A stretch of 64,000 bases of DNA from Cricetomys ansorgei (taxonomy: Eukaryota; Chordata; Mammalia; Rodentia; Nesomyidae): assembly GCA_026225945.1 (NCBI GenBank), contig JAMJFZ010000070.1, positions 930,001 through 994,000 on the forward strand, written 5' to 3'. Shown one piece after another: positions 49,601 to 61,200 of this stretch. The notes under the pieces were generated by a model that saw only the letters and a program-made list of their open reading frames with translations, was not told the DNA's origin and searched no databases. Each line of letters opens with the position of its first letter. Within the stretch, counting starts at the first letter, position 1. A program made the position numbers and the translations under genes.

Positions 49601-52150
49601 ATTCTACTAACTGTCAATTTTGGAGCCTCATCTAATTAATTATTATTCCACAAGATATCACTGAACAGGGCAGAACAGGAAAAAGGTGCTTTTTAACACT
49701 TAACCCTGGGTGTTTTCCCTTGGTAATAGGCAAGGTGACCAAATCAGGAGAATTAACAAGTATGCTTCCTGCATGGGTGTTAGGAATGACCACAGGAGGC
49801 ATTTTAAAGGGAGGAACAGGGAGCCTAACCTCCCTCCAGTTCAGTGCCTGCCTGGCCACTTTTGGGCACTCTTCAGTACACCCTATATGACTGCTTCTAC
49901 TAAGATTCATCCTGAGACACAAGAATAACATGGGTTACTTTCCCTCTGTGTATCCAAACGAGGATGCATGTCTCCATGTCAGTACAATTCTTTGATGGGT
50001 GACAGGGATATAGCTCTGGAGCAGAAATATTTTCTCTCAAGTCAGGGTCCCTGAACTCCACCTACAGCCAAGCTCAAAGAGATCCCAATTTCTGACAAAA
50101 CATTAATGAAATGAAGACAAAGAAGAAAAAGTCACAGAGAACAGGAGACAGACAATGATGAGCAAGGAGGGAATGAGGATAGTAGGAGGGAGTAACATGG
50201 ATAAAACACATATGACCATAAATGCTGTGTTGCCCTGGCAAACTGGGCACAGACTTGAAGTGATGATATTCAGCTTGTGTGGTTCCTGGGTGTGAGGTTT
50301 TTGGGCTACTGGTAAGCATCATCCAAAAGCTAGTGTGATTGTGGGTGGCCTAGTGAACAATGGCATGTGTGATAAGTTCTGCTTTTTCAACCCAGATACA
50401 ACCACAGATGCAGAGTCCCTTGCAAAGAAATACTCACAATCCTGATGTGGCAACCTCAAGACATGGGAGGCTATGCTTCCTGCTTGGAGCAAGCGAAACC
50501 ATGTTGTGCTCGGCCTACTGTGTGGTAGACCCACCTGGATCCTGCTTTTCCCTACAGCTCTCCTGGGCCAACAGGTTTGCAGGATATCTGAGATAGTCCT
50601 GTCTAGCAAGGACCAGAGATGCTGCTTAGGGTGCTGTCCATGAAAGACAGGGTCCAGCTGACAGACCTGCAAAACAATTTCACTTGATGACAGTAGTGCA
50701 CCAAGAAAGTCAAGTACCTTGGGCCCTGGGACCACTCTGTATGGCATTTCCTGAACAAAACACAAAACAAAACAAAACAAAAAAACAAAAGCAGAAAACT
50801 TAAAAATGACTACAGAATCCAAGTTGGCAGCTTACCTTACAGGCCAGGCATGGAGAGAGATGACTATCTAATTGCACTCCACTACAGGGGATTCCAGAAG
50901 GGTCGTAAGGTCATGCCAGTAGGTTAGAGAACTCAGGGCAGGGGTGCAGGAACAGGTGGTAATGCGTGATAAGATCAGGACCTGTGGGTCACAGAACAAG
51001 GAGCCTTCTCAATTTCTCTACCCCTGAGATAGTCCATTCATTTCAGGGAATCTGAGGACACAGAAGTTGTTTTATAGGTCCTAAGAAATGCTGCGGAAAA
51101 CCCATGGCAATCTGTACCACAGAGTAGCATTCTCAGAAACAAACAAAAAAAGAATCTGGGGACTAAGGACTGGACATTGCCCTTTTGTGGTACATCAGCA
51201 CATTTTGACTTGAGACCTCCCCAGAGATCCTGGTGAATTCTACTTGACTCTGCCCACCTGGAAAACCACTAAGACTGTCAGGCAAGAATTGGGTGTGCTG
51301 ACCACTCAGTGAACCTGCTGATATCCAAGCTTTGAGATCAAAGAGGCCTGCCAAGACAGCCTCAGGCTAAAGCTGGTCTGTAGGGAAGCTGGGTGGTGGT
51401 GTCACAGAAATCTGGTCACATGGGAAGTTGAGCAGATACCACACCAAAGGCAACCTCCCATCTCAATGGGGCTCTAGACCCAGAACTGCTTTCCCACCTG
51501 GCAGAAGCCTTGCAATGGAGAAAGGGCAAAGTTCAAGGCTACCAGGTGTACCTGTGAGGTCTCCAGTTTCTCAGGTCTGAGCCCTGATTCTGATGGAAGT
51601 TGACGAAGACAGCCAAAAACTTCAAATCTACTTGCCCATGGATCCATACTGGTTCCTTTATGTACCATCCTGTCTGGGTCAGGTGAATTCTGCCACACTT
51701 TATCCACAACAGGGGCTATAAGGACTAAGGACCCAATTTCAGCTGAAGAGACAGGCTGCCTAGGATCCTGTTGTGGGGAGGACAGTTCTAAAGGAGAAAC
51801 ATTACATGTCTCCTGATACTTTGCCTACCATGCTGTGAGCTAGCATTCCCACCCTATCAGTCTCCTAGGCATTGCTAGGAAACCATTATGAGCTATCACC
51901 ACATCTGTAACAAACTCTTTCCTCTCCCCAGGCGATTACCCAGACCCAACTAAACCAAGAAGCACCCTTCATTTTACCTAATGAACAGAGGCCAAAATTC
52001 AAAGCAGCTGTGTGTACCTGTGAAGGCTCCAGGTTCTCAGGTCTGAGCCCTGTGTCTAATGGGAATTGAGAAAGGCCCCCTAAACCTCAAATCTTCTTCC
52101 CAATGGATTTAGGCCAGGGCTGGTTCTTAGTGTATCTTATTAATCAAGCA
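49601..52150. repeat. Old diverged module array, final part (unit D/E)
   Basis: Forward-orientation module DNA. The second half of one unit (49,610-50,820, matching ~43,978-45,190) is followed by the first half of the next (50,820-52,150, matching ~41,770-42,720 and 45,190-46,400). It shares with unit C the derived ~465 bp internal repeat (TGTACCTGTGAGG at ~51,547 and TGTACCTGTGAAGG at ~52,013). The 167-codon minus-strand frame at 50,319-50,822 is low-complexity in part and is not recognised. Confidence 0.6.
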
Positions 52151-53150
52151 AGTGAAAATTTACCTTTGGTAGGTAAATTTAAATCAGAATTTCATCAATA
52201 CACATGTTTATAGCTCATACTAAATACTATTTGCAAATATAAAGTTAACATCATTGGATGAATTCATAAAGACTATCTCTGTTTTTCCCCCCTCAAGAAG
52301 TACCTGTAAAGTACTTCTTCCTAAAAAGAAAAAAAAAAGTCTGTATCAGGCAGAGATCAATGATCCAAGATGCAATTAGTAAATACCATTTGTTTATATC
52401 TGCCCTAGTAATAAAAATAATATGGTCTGTAACAAACAAACAATAAATTTGTTAAAATGTTTAACTGAGTTTACATTTTACAGTCTTGTTTAAAGAACCT
52501 TCTATACCCTTGTGAAACTTAAAGAACACACCAAAAATATATAAATTAACTTTAGCATCACTGTTGGTTTGAAGAAACTTTTTTTTATATCTTCAAATTA
52601 GTAATTTCTCTAAAAAAATTAACAAGAAGTAAAATCTGCTAGGAATCCAGAGAAGCCAGCCTAACCGGTGAAAGTAAGACATTCTTGCACCAGGAGTGAG
52701 GAATTACTGGAAGAAATCTATTTTACTCAATAGAACTATTTTTGCAACCAATTTTATGCCTCTACTTAAAAAAAATAGTGGTAATAAAATTCACATTTAC
52801 GACATAGATGAGAAAACACTATTCACACTGACAGAAAACCATATGGATTTTGTTCAACAGACCCTCACATTTTAAAAGTAAATTAGTCTTCTACTGACAA
52901 AATAGCTGACACCCGAGCTACCTATGTATTTTATGGGCTGTGAAAACTGGCATGGATTTCATCAACACTCCACTAGACTACATTTATCCCTCAATACGTT
53001 CATCCAATCCTTTATTCAAGCAAGCCATTCACTAAATGCTCATTGTGTGCGGCTTTGCTAGAAAGAGAGACAGCAGGGCGAGGGGAACAACTGGAACAAT
53101 CCAGGAGTTTCCACCCAGAGGAAACAACAGACATTTGAAGGTCTGCTCAA
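52151..53150. other. Apparently unique AT-rich sequence
   Basis: No repeat family or coding exon is identified with confidence. The stretch CCATTCACTAAATGCTCATT at ~53,024 loosely resembles the 3' ends of old MIR/L2-type repeats. It lies on the potential intronic side of the minus-strand first-exon candidate. Confidence 0.4.
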
Positions 53151-53349
53151 AGGAACTGGGAATTTTATCTCCCAGGTTTGCCCCGTGCCCACGCAGCACG
53201 GCCTGGGACACCCCTCCCAACCATTGCCCCCTTGGCCTGCGGGTGCCCATGTGTTCACTCAGGCGCCCCTGTGGCTGACCCGGCCGGCAGAGGGCGGATC
53301 CCTCACCGGTCCGCAGCTCCTGCCTGACAGAGAGGACCTGCTTGCTGAC

Positions 53350-53374
53350 CTCGCCCCATCGCTATGGCCGCCAT
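53350..53374 (-). CDS. Candidate first coding exon (minus strand), possibly Apool/MIC27-like
   Basis: Read on the minus strand from 53,374, ATGGCGGCC is preceded by GACG, giving A at -3 and G at +4, a near-ideal Kozak context that also forms a YY1 site. The frame gives Met-Ala-Ala-Ile-Ala-Met-Gly-Arg, and GCGAG|GTCAGC at 53,350/53,349 is a usable splice donor. From general knowledge, the MICOS subunit APOOL/MIC27 begins with a similar Met-Ala-Ala-Ile-x-Met-Gly-Lys. Eight residues is too little to assign it, and the splice phase may not match. No second exon was found to the left. It could equally be another CpG-island gene, or a start that is never used. Confidence 0.25.
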
Positions 53375-53574
53375 CGTCTCCCTCTTTCTGATGGGAAGAT
53401 TCGTTCTGAGGGGAACCTGAGGGGACAGCAAAGGCCCGTCTCTTCAGCGGAGACACAACGCTGAGGCGGGTTGCTTTCCCGCTCTGGCAGAACAGCTCCT
53501 CGGTCTCCGCCCCTCCGCGGGCACCGCTAGTGTGACATGTAAGCCCGCGACCTGTGCCTCCACCTCCTCAGTCA

Positions 53575-54130
53575 GGACGCCCCGCCCTAGTCTGCCGCCC
53601 CATCCCTAGCTTGCGTCCCGCCCTTAACCCGGACCAGCCCTCAGCCTTTCGCCCCACCCACAGCTCCGATCAGCCCTCAGCCGGGCGCCCCGCCCTCAGC
53701 CGGCCTCCCCGCCCTCAGCCAGTCGCCCAGCCCTCAGTCGGCAGCCAGGTACATAGCCAGCAGGTCCGCCCACACCTAGCAGCCCCGCCCACAGCCTGTC
53801 GCCACTTCCCAAGCCAGCCCACCAGACCTCAGCAGGTAGTCCCGCCCACAGCCAACAGCCCCGCACACAGGCAGCAGGCCGACCCTCAGCCGACAGCCCT
53901 TTCCTCAGCTGGAGGACCCGCTTAGAGCGGCCTACCCGCCCACAGCCTGTCTCCCAGCTCAGATCTGGAGGCCTAGCCCTCAGTCAGCTACACGTCGCCC
54001 TGCCCTCAATACCAACTAGCTTTCAGCCCGCCGCTCCGCCCTCAACCCCTACCAGCTCTCAGCCGGCCACGTCGTCCTCAACCCTGGAACAGCCATCAGC
54101 CGGCCATCCCGCCCATAAACGGCCGCCCTG
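53575..54130. repeat. GC-rich degenerate minisatellite in the CpG island
   Basis: Imperfect ~20-25 bp repeats around CCCTCAGCCGG and CCCCGCCCTCAGCC run through the right half of the island. They create a proline/glutamine/serine-rich open frame at 53,554-53,925 that opens with GTG and is not considered a gene. Confidence 0.8.
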
Positions 54131-54224
54131 TCTGGGTGGCTGCCGACTCCAGGCAGGGTACCTGTGGCTGGGACACACAAGTGGCAAACACAAAGATTCC
54201 AAACCCTGGTACTACAGACCTCAA

Positions 54225-55660
54225 GAGACTAAGTATCAAGAAAACAAACTAATTATAAAGTGGGGAATAGATCTAAACAAAGAATTCACAAAAGGAATCT
54301 CAAATGGCTGAGAAACAACTCAAGAAATGTTTGGCATCCTCAGCCATTAAGGAAATGTACATCAAAACCACTTTGAGATAACTTGTTACAGTGGTCAGAA
54401 TGGCTAAGATCAATAACTCAAATGACAGCTCATGCTATTTAAAGAGATGACATGAACTTTGCAGGCAAATAGATGGAACTAGGAAAAAATGGTCCTGAGT
54501 GAAGTAACCCAGTTGCAGAAAGACAGACATGGTATGTAATCATATGTGGATACTAACTGCTAAGCAAATGGTATTAGTATCCAGACATAGAAAACTACAC
54601 AACAAGAAGGGATCCAGTTGGAACACAGGGCTCTCCCTGATAAAGTGGAAATTGAACAGAGGGTGCATGTAGGGTGTGGGAGGAAATGAATGGGAGCAGA
54701 GTGGACCAGAGGAGGAGAGGAATGAAAGGAGAAAATATATGGACAGATGACAGGAAGTGGGAGAAGATTAGGGGCAATCAGGAGAACCAGTGTAGTGGAA
54801 ACTGACAGGAATCTATGAGATTCTAGCAAGGATCCCTAGTAATCAGAGATAGAGAGCCTGAATAGGCTATCTCCTGTGGTCAAGCAAGTCTTCCAGTGCT
54901 AAGACTGGGACACCATGCCAGCCACAAAACCTCCAACTTATGGCCTATCTGCCCTGCAAGACTCTTACTGACAACAGTAAGGCAGAACCCCATACAAAAG
55001 GAGAGAGCCCCTGCCTGAAACTGCAGGGCCAGGACACGAACTAGAGACTGAATAATAGGAGACAATTTCTAATGATGTCATGTTCTGCTCCTATATCGGT
55101 ATCTAACCAAGTCCTCAACAGAGAGGCACCCCTCTGCAGCTAAGAGGAGCACGTGGAGAGGCCTAGGGCCAAACATCATGCAGAGATCAGGAAACCACAT
55201 GGAAAAGGGTAAGAAGGGATGGCAGAAACCATATGGGCTGGTGACATAAGAAGGAAAAGTCCCACATTGTCAACTGAGTAGCACTTTTAGGGGTCCACAG
55301 AGACTGAAGCCATAGACTCAGAACACATAGGATCCCCTAAATATATCTCATGGCTGTTTGGATTGTTGTCCCTCAAAAACTTCTTCAGGCTGGACTGGGG
55401 ATGTCTGTATTATACCTGCCCTTGAGACTCTTTTTCTCTTGCTTGGTTGCCTGGCCCACCCTTGATGTAAGGATTGGTACTTGGCCTCTTGTCATCCCAC
55501 TATGCCATGCCCTTGATTGTGCTGTTACCCTGGGGGTGGGGGGGAAAATAATGGGATGTTTGTGGGTGGTGATGGGGGAGATGGGGACAGCTTGGAGAGT
55601 GGAGGTATGTGAGGAAGGGAGCCAGAATTATTCTAAGTTGTTATGAGAGAAGCAAAAAAT
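54225..55660 (+). mobile_element. LINE-1 3' end: ORF2 tail plus 3' UTR
   Basis: It begins in ORF2 (GGAATAGATCTAAACAAAG, TCTCAAATGGCTGAGAAAC) and continues through the ORF2 C-terminal region with its GTGGATACTAACTGC and CAGACATAGAA landmarks. It then enters a long purine-rich 3' UTR (~54,600-55,630) with AAGCAAGTCTTCCAGTGCTA and a G-run at ~55,532-55,545, ending in an A-rich stretch near 55,660. It is 5'-truncated with disrupted frames, so it is a dead insertion distinct from the amplicon L1 fragments. Confidence 0.82.
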
Positions 55661-55680
55661 CTTTTAAAAAGTTATTTATG

Positions 55681-55815
55681 TTGGGCTGTGGTGGTACAGG
55701 TCTTGAATCCCAGCAGAGACAGACAGATCTCTGAGTCTGAGGCCATCCCGGTCTACTGAGTGAGTTCTAAGACAACTAGAGTTACGACAGAGAAATCCTG
55801 CTTCAAAAAAGCAAA
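55681..55815 (+). mobile_element. B1 SINE
   Basis: TTGGGCTGTGGTGGTACAGG, then TTGAATCCCAGCA, CAGATCTCTGAGTCTGAGG, CCATCCCGGTCTACTGAGTG and an A-rich end give the full B1 order. A central deletion sits around the GGGAGGCAGAGG part. The Pol III A and B boxes are mutated. Confidence 0.9.
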
Positions 55816-55830
55816 ATTCAAAGTTATTCA

Positions 55831-56176
55831 TGTCTATGGGTGTGGAGCTTTAACTGAGATTGGCCCTTGGGGCTCATAGATGTGAAAACTTTGTCACCAG
55901 GGACTGACTATTTGAAAGGATTAGGAAGTAATACCTTTGCAGAAGAAAATGTGTCAGTGGGGTAGACCCTGAAGTTTCAGGTGCCCATTCTAAGCACAGA
56001 GCTCTCTTCCTGCTGCCTGCAGATCTGGGTGTAGAACTCTCAGGTAGTTCTCTAGCTCCATGTCTGCCTCCATGATGAAAATAGACTACATTGCTGAAAC
56101 CATAAGTAAACCCCAATTAAATGCTTTCTTTTATAATAGCTGCCTTGATCGTGGTGTTTCTTCACAGCAATAGAAC
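55831..56176 (+). mobile_element. MaLR (MT/ORR1-like) 5' LTR
   Basis: TGTCTATGGG start (probably truncated at its 5' end), CACCAGGGACTGAC, GATCTGGGTGTAGAACTC, AACCATAAGTAAACCCCAAT, then the LTR end TTCTTCACAGCAATAGAACA. The pattern matches rodent ERVL-MaLR LTRs as I know them. Subfamily is not assigned. Confidence 0.75.
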
Positions 56177-57341
56177 AGTCACTAGGACGGAAGTTGGTAC
56201 CTACAAATGTAGTATTGTTGTGACAGCCCTGACCACGCTACTGCTTTTCTAAATGAGGTCTTTGGGACTTTGGATTAGGAAAGCAGTTTAATGTTTAAGC
56301 GGGGCCTAATGGTCCACAGTAATTGGAGAATGGAAGATAGAGAAGCCGAGAGCAATGTAGATTATAATGTTGCAGCTCAAGAATTTTCAAAGGGGAAAAT
56401 AGTAATAAGGGGCCTAGAGACCTCTCTTGTGAAATTTTGTCAAAGAATGTGGCTGCTTTTTGCCTTTGTGCTAAAAATCTGACTTAGGCTAAGTTGAAGA
56501 CTTTTGGATTAATGGATGTCTTAGTAAGAGTTAATATTGCTTTGTGGAACACCACAACCAAAGAAACTAAGAGAGGAAAGGGTTTTTCCACTTACACTTC
56601 CACATCACTGTTCATCATTTAAGAAAGTCAGATCAGGAACTCAAGCCAGGCAGGATCCTGGAGGCAGAGACTGATGCATGGAGGAGTGCTGCTTACCGGT
56701 TTGCTTCTATGTCTTTGTTCAGCCTGCTCTCTTATAGAAGCCAGGACCTCCAAGCCAGGTATGGCACCAGCCACCAAGACCAGGTGTTTTTCAAGACTTC
56801 TACTGCATGAATGTGCACAGAGGCTATTGTGTAAATCAGTGAAGGTGAAGCCTGGACTGCTTTGGAGTCCCCAAGATGTGGGAGATGCCACTGTCGTGGG
56901 ATGTTTGCCAAGGGGAGCCACTTACAGGCAGTGGGACCAACCCAAGAGAGAGAAGTGTGTTTCATTCAATAAAGCTGAAAGAAATTGGAGGGCTGAAGAA
57001 AGCTTTGACATCAGATATGGAGAGCAGAGTTTGGAGTTTGCCCTGACAGTTTTTCATCTTACTTTGGTCCAATATTTCCTCACTATGCTCCCTTTCCTCC
57101 CTTTTGAAATGTTAATATATATTCTATGCTATAGTATGTTGGAAGTATGTGATATTCTTTTAGATTTTGCTTTTGCAGAGGTTGCACTTAAAAGATTGCC
57201 TTGAGTCTCAGAAGAGACTCTGAACCTTAGACATTTAAACCATATTGAGACTGTGATAGAATATGGGGACTTTTGAAATTGTACTAAATGGATTTGTGCA
57301 TTATTCTAAGACTACAAGCCTACGAGGGCTGGGGAGTGGAA
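56177..57341 (+). mobile_element. MaLR internal region, non-coding
   Basis: It starts with GAAGTTGGTACC just after the 5' LTR and continues with TTTGGGACTTTGGATTAGGA, GGCCTAGAGACC and GTGGCTGCTTTTTGCC, all familiar MaLR internal landmarks. It ends AAGCCTACGAGGGC-TGGGGAGTGGA before the 3' LTR. MaLRs are non-autonomous. The 176-codon frame at 56,674-57,204 lies in this region and resembles no retroviral protein I recognise. Confidence 0.72.
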
Positions 57342-57965
57342 TGTGGTTTGAATAAGAATGCCTCTTATAGGCTCTTAGATTAGAATTCTTGGTCAACAGG
57401 GAGTCTCTATCTTTCTGCAGCCTGTGTATCTGGATGTAGAACTCTCTACTTCTCCACCAGCACCATGCCTGCCTATGTGCCTCCATGCTTCCTGAAATGC
57501 AGATGATGAACAGTATTATGAATTACCCAAAGCTGCCTGACCACATTTCAGAAACTTGCTTGGCCATATTCCAAGACCCCTGTTCCCTGGAACTCACACA
57601 ACCCCACAAACTATTCCAACTCCAATGGCTTTACCCACTCCCCACACCCTACCCTACCTCCAATTCCCTTTCCATTGCTGAACCACACTTTCACCTGTGG
57701 CCAGGTGTTAGACCTATGTGCCAGCTTCATACAACCCACCATCCCTTTATAAGACAACCTAGCAGACTCCTACTGTCTCTTTCCTTCCCCACTCCAAAGC
57801 AGACACTTTGTGTCTCGCCCCACCTCAATAAAGCTCTTGCCTGAGACCCTAGAGCATGGTGTCATGCCCATTTCTATCAGACTACCTTCTAAAATTCCAA
57901 GCAAGCCCCAATTACATTTCTTTTATAAGAGCTGTTTGGGCATGGTGTCACCTCACAGCAACAGA
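57342..57965 (+). mobile_element. MaLR 3' LTR, split by an insertion
   Basis: The left part (57,342-57,518; TGTGGTTTGAATAAGAATG, TGGATGTAGAACTCTC) and the right part (57,886-57,965; AAGCAAGCCCCAATTACATT, GGTGTCACCTCACAGCAACA) are the two ends of one LTR like that at 55,831-56,176. About 365 bp of foreign DNA lies between them. Confidence 0.72.
57519..57885 (+). mobile_element. LTR-like insert within the MaLR 3' LTR
   Basis: Pyrimidine-rich, with TTTATAAGAC (~57,745), AATAAA (~57,826) and a short downstream end CCTGAGACCCTAGAGCATGG. That is a promoter, poly(A) signal and short tail arrangement typical of a solo LTR. The family is not recognised and no clear target duplication was found. Confidence 0.5.
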
Positions 57966-58275
57966 TTGAGAGGACCCACACCGCCTAGTCATGGACCGCA
58001 CTGACCTTGCCTCTTTGCTTACTGTCAAGTACTCACTTTCCCAGAAGCCCCTGGCTCCCTCCCAAGATGACAGCTAATCAAGTATTCAGATTCCAACCAA
58101 TCAGAAGGATCCCATTGGTACCACCTATTTGGTTGAAAAGGCACTACCTGGCCAGCTTTCGAGGTCGCCATGTTTTTTTAATTGAACAGCTCTGATGTCA
58201 GTATATAACATGTGGAAAATAAATCGCTTTTTATGGACATACACACATCTCTCAGTGTCTACTTGGAGCTATTAG
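57966..58275 (+). mobile_element. LTR-like block
   Basis: A CCAAT-type motif (AACCAATCAGAAGG, ~58,095), a TATA-like GTATATAAC (~58,201) and AATAAA (58,218-58,223) lie within ~130 bp in order. This suggests U3-R of a solo LTR. Its edges and family are uncertain. Confidence 0.4.
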
Positions 58276-61200
58276 CATGAACCCAACAAGATCACAGACT
58301 AAAACAAATGTATGTGTTCAGGAGACGGCAATTCTTGAGACTACAGTTTATGGTTCATAGGTTCTAAGACAGAAGTTGGCCACAGTGGGAAGCACTGAGG
58401 TAGGGGGGCTTGATATGCAGAAGGAAGGAGTTAAGAAGTTGTAGCAAAATGCCTTTGTTGTGATTTCTATAGGTAGGTGTTGTAAATTTTTATACACACA
58501 GAAGGTGATGGATGGATTAGATGCATACACGCTGGTGAGTTTTGTAGGAAAGGTGTATTAGTTACAGGGGAAGGACACTGAATTGGGTAGAGCAGGACCC
58601 TGTAGGCAAAGAGAAAGAGGGAGAGAAAAAGAGAGGTAAAGAAAGAAAGGCAAAAGAGAAAGAGACAAAAGTCCCAAAGTCCACGAGGTTATATGGGACT
58701 GATGATGCAGGACAGATACCTTTCTGGGGACAGGTACAGGACTCAAGGGGCAGTACTAGGCTAGAGAGTGGGAGTGTTGGGAGTGTGAGGGCTGGCTGAG
58801 CTCCAAGGATCTCTAGGCAGCTCTGGGCAATTCACAACATTCTCCCCTTGTGGCAATGGAGTCCAGCTCTAGTCTGCACGAAGGTTCCTCAGTCTCCATG
58901 AAGGAGGATAAACAATGAAAATTATGACAAATGAACACAGTAGTTCATTCTTCTATGGGACCCAATACGGCACACTTTTCCCGCTTTGAAAATGACACAT
59001 ACAGAATGCTTCAGAAATAAAACGCAGAATTTTTAATAGAATAATTAACAGTATACATATTAAGAAGAGAAAGGAAAAAGAGAGACTGACAATGCACACT
59101 GCCAAGGGGAAAGTCACACCGAAGGGGGCTGCCACAGAAAAAAATCTTTTCTGTAGCTTAAAAGGCCGAAGAACCTTTTAAGGTATGCAGACGTCGGTCA
59201 AGTCTTGGAAGTAGCCAGTTTGATATGTAGATGATAGTCCACAAGCAGATTCCAGTCATGTCTCATCAGGAGCCATCTTGATATGCAGGAGTCAGTCTAG
59301 GATGGAAACAGTGCCCTTCCTCCTGCAGCCTGCAAGCTCTACGGTTATTTCAAAAAACATTTGACACAATGACCCATTAATGGTTGGATGTGCCTGTTGG
59401 CTACATTCAGCTCTTTTGGTGCGGATTCATTCATTCATCCAGGTGTGATAATTTTCCTTTTAGCTTCTATCATTTAAAGGCTTATTTATCTCTTCCTGGG
59501 AGTACCGACATCCTCCCCAGGGATGGCTATTATGATATGCTATCAGTATACATAGGTAGCTCCTGCACATGCCAGGACTACAAAGCCTTCAAGATTTTCA
59601 AGTAAAATGGCTGCATCCCTTTCTCAGCCAACAACAACCAGCACAGGTAGGCCACATAGACATTATTATTGATGAAAGGCTTTTTCTCACCATTACAACA
59701 AAGAAGGGGGGCAAGATAGCTGAAGAGCCATAAATTCCTTAGCCAGAGAGTCTGGATCTCTGTCATGCAGACTCCATGCAGCGTTAGGGATATTCATGGG
59801 CCTCATCAACCCGTTTTGTTATTAAAATGGAAAGCAGGAGCCTGCCTCTTAAGGTAGAAATTGGGGAAAGTTGTTTTACTTGACCAGGGACTGTGAGTGA
59901 ACCAAAAAATCAAGAGTGGGCAATTTGCTGCATCCAATTAGGGCAATAGTGATGTAAGCTCTTTGATAGCTGACATTAGATGGAACCATCTGAGTTGATG
60001 GATCTACCTGTCGATAGACCTAGTTCTATTTGGCCTTTAAATAAGTACCCCTTTTGATATGACAATAGCCATTACACAAGTTATTATGTCCCCACTATCA
60101 AGGAGTTTTCTTTTGACTAAAGATTTCATCCTGGGTGAATGGGACATCGTATTCTCTTACCGCTTCCTGTTGAGATTGTGGCATTGTAAGTCAGGAGCCC
60201 CAGGAAGCTGGTAATTTAGTCAAAACCTGGGGATGGCGTCAGGCAATGGGGTATTCATCAGAAGCATCCAGTTCACTGATCCAGCTGAGTGACAGGAATG
60301 CCATCGGCTGAACTGGTCTGGTCTATATCATCTCTCAGCAAGGTCAGGGCTTGTAACTTGAGCGCAGAGCTGATTTGAGTCAGTGTCTGTCAGCTAAATA
60401 GAAATTTGTTAAAACATATGCTTGGAACAGAGGTTACAGTTCAGGAAACTTAAAGGAAAATCTTACATTTGGAACTTTTAGGTCCATGGTCTTGGCAGTG
60501 GTGAGGGGAAGGGTTCTCAATCCAGAGAAGAGAGAGATAAATCATACTCGCATGAATGAGCAGATAGAAAAACTTAAGTCTGGAGTCTGACCTGTGGGAG
60601 GTGGATCCAACTCAACTTCCTGAAGCTCACAAGAAATTTAAGATTACAAAAAGAGGTAGATACTTTAGGTTACCATTTTTGTCTGTACTGAATTGCAGAC
60701 TATATCTTGAAGTCATGTTCTGAGATACATATTATAGAGAAAACAGCTAATAAAACAGTTGGAACAGACTTATGAATGGAGCAGATCCATTCCTTTAGAG
60801 TCATCAAAAGCCAGGACCCTGGGCCAAAAGCATGAACATTCTGTGTATCTAGAGAGTGGGGTATACAAATTGGACAGAAACATTATAGCCTGGTGAGAAG
60901 AATCTCCAAGTCTACATTTTGAAGACAAATAACCAAAGGGAATTTAAAATCATATAAGAGTGGTACCATTTTATCAGAACCATTAAGAACATTCATCCAG
61001 AGTTTTGTCAATGTTGAAACTCTAAGCCTTTGATATCCAAATATAACCAATCATTTATATATCTAAATACCTTTACAACTTGTATCTATAGATCTTAAAT
61101 TGTATTTTAGATCCTCAGAACTTGCATAGGCTTTTGTCTAATCATTTACCATGAGAGAGGTATAGGCATTGTAAGGCAAACTCCTTTGAATACCCAATCA

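Larger units (their letters stand above)
53150..54150. promoter_or_regulatory. CpG island, candidate promoter
   Basis: About 1 kb that changes abruptly from the A+T-rich, CpG-poor surroundings to G+C-rich with many CpGs. It contains GC-box-like CCCCGCCC/CCGCCC strings and a YY1-type GCCGCCATCG at 53,368-53,377. There is no TATA box. It is the only such island in the window and thus the best candidate for a gene promoter here, with the likely transcript on the minus strand. On the plus strand an ATG at 53,364 gives only an 18-codon ORF. Confidence 0.7.

Noticed and set aside
50319..50822. 167-codon minus-strand ORF as a gene
   Set aside because: It lies across paralogous array DNA, its beginning is an A-rich tract read as Phe/Val, and the equivalent frames in units A and B are broken.
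53259..53456. Minus-strand 65-codon frame in the CpG island
   Set aside because: It opens with GTG, not ATG. The better start is the Kozak ATG at 53,374 in another frame.
53554..53925. 123-codon Pro/Gln/Ser-rich plus-strand ORF in the CpG island
   Set aside because: It opens with GTG and follows the GC-rich minisatellite; open length is explained by composition.
56674..57204. 176-codon ORF considered as a real gene
   Set aside because: It lies inside the MaLR internal region, which is non-coding in this non-autonomous family, and shows no recognisable domain.
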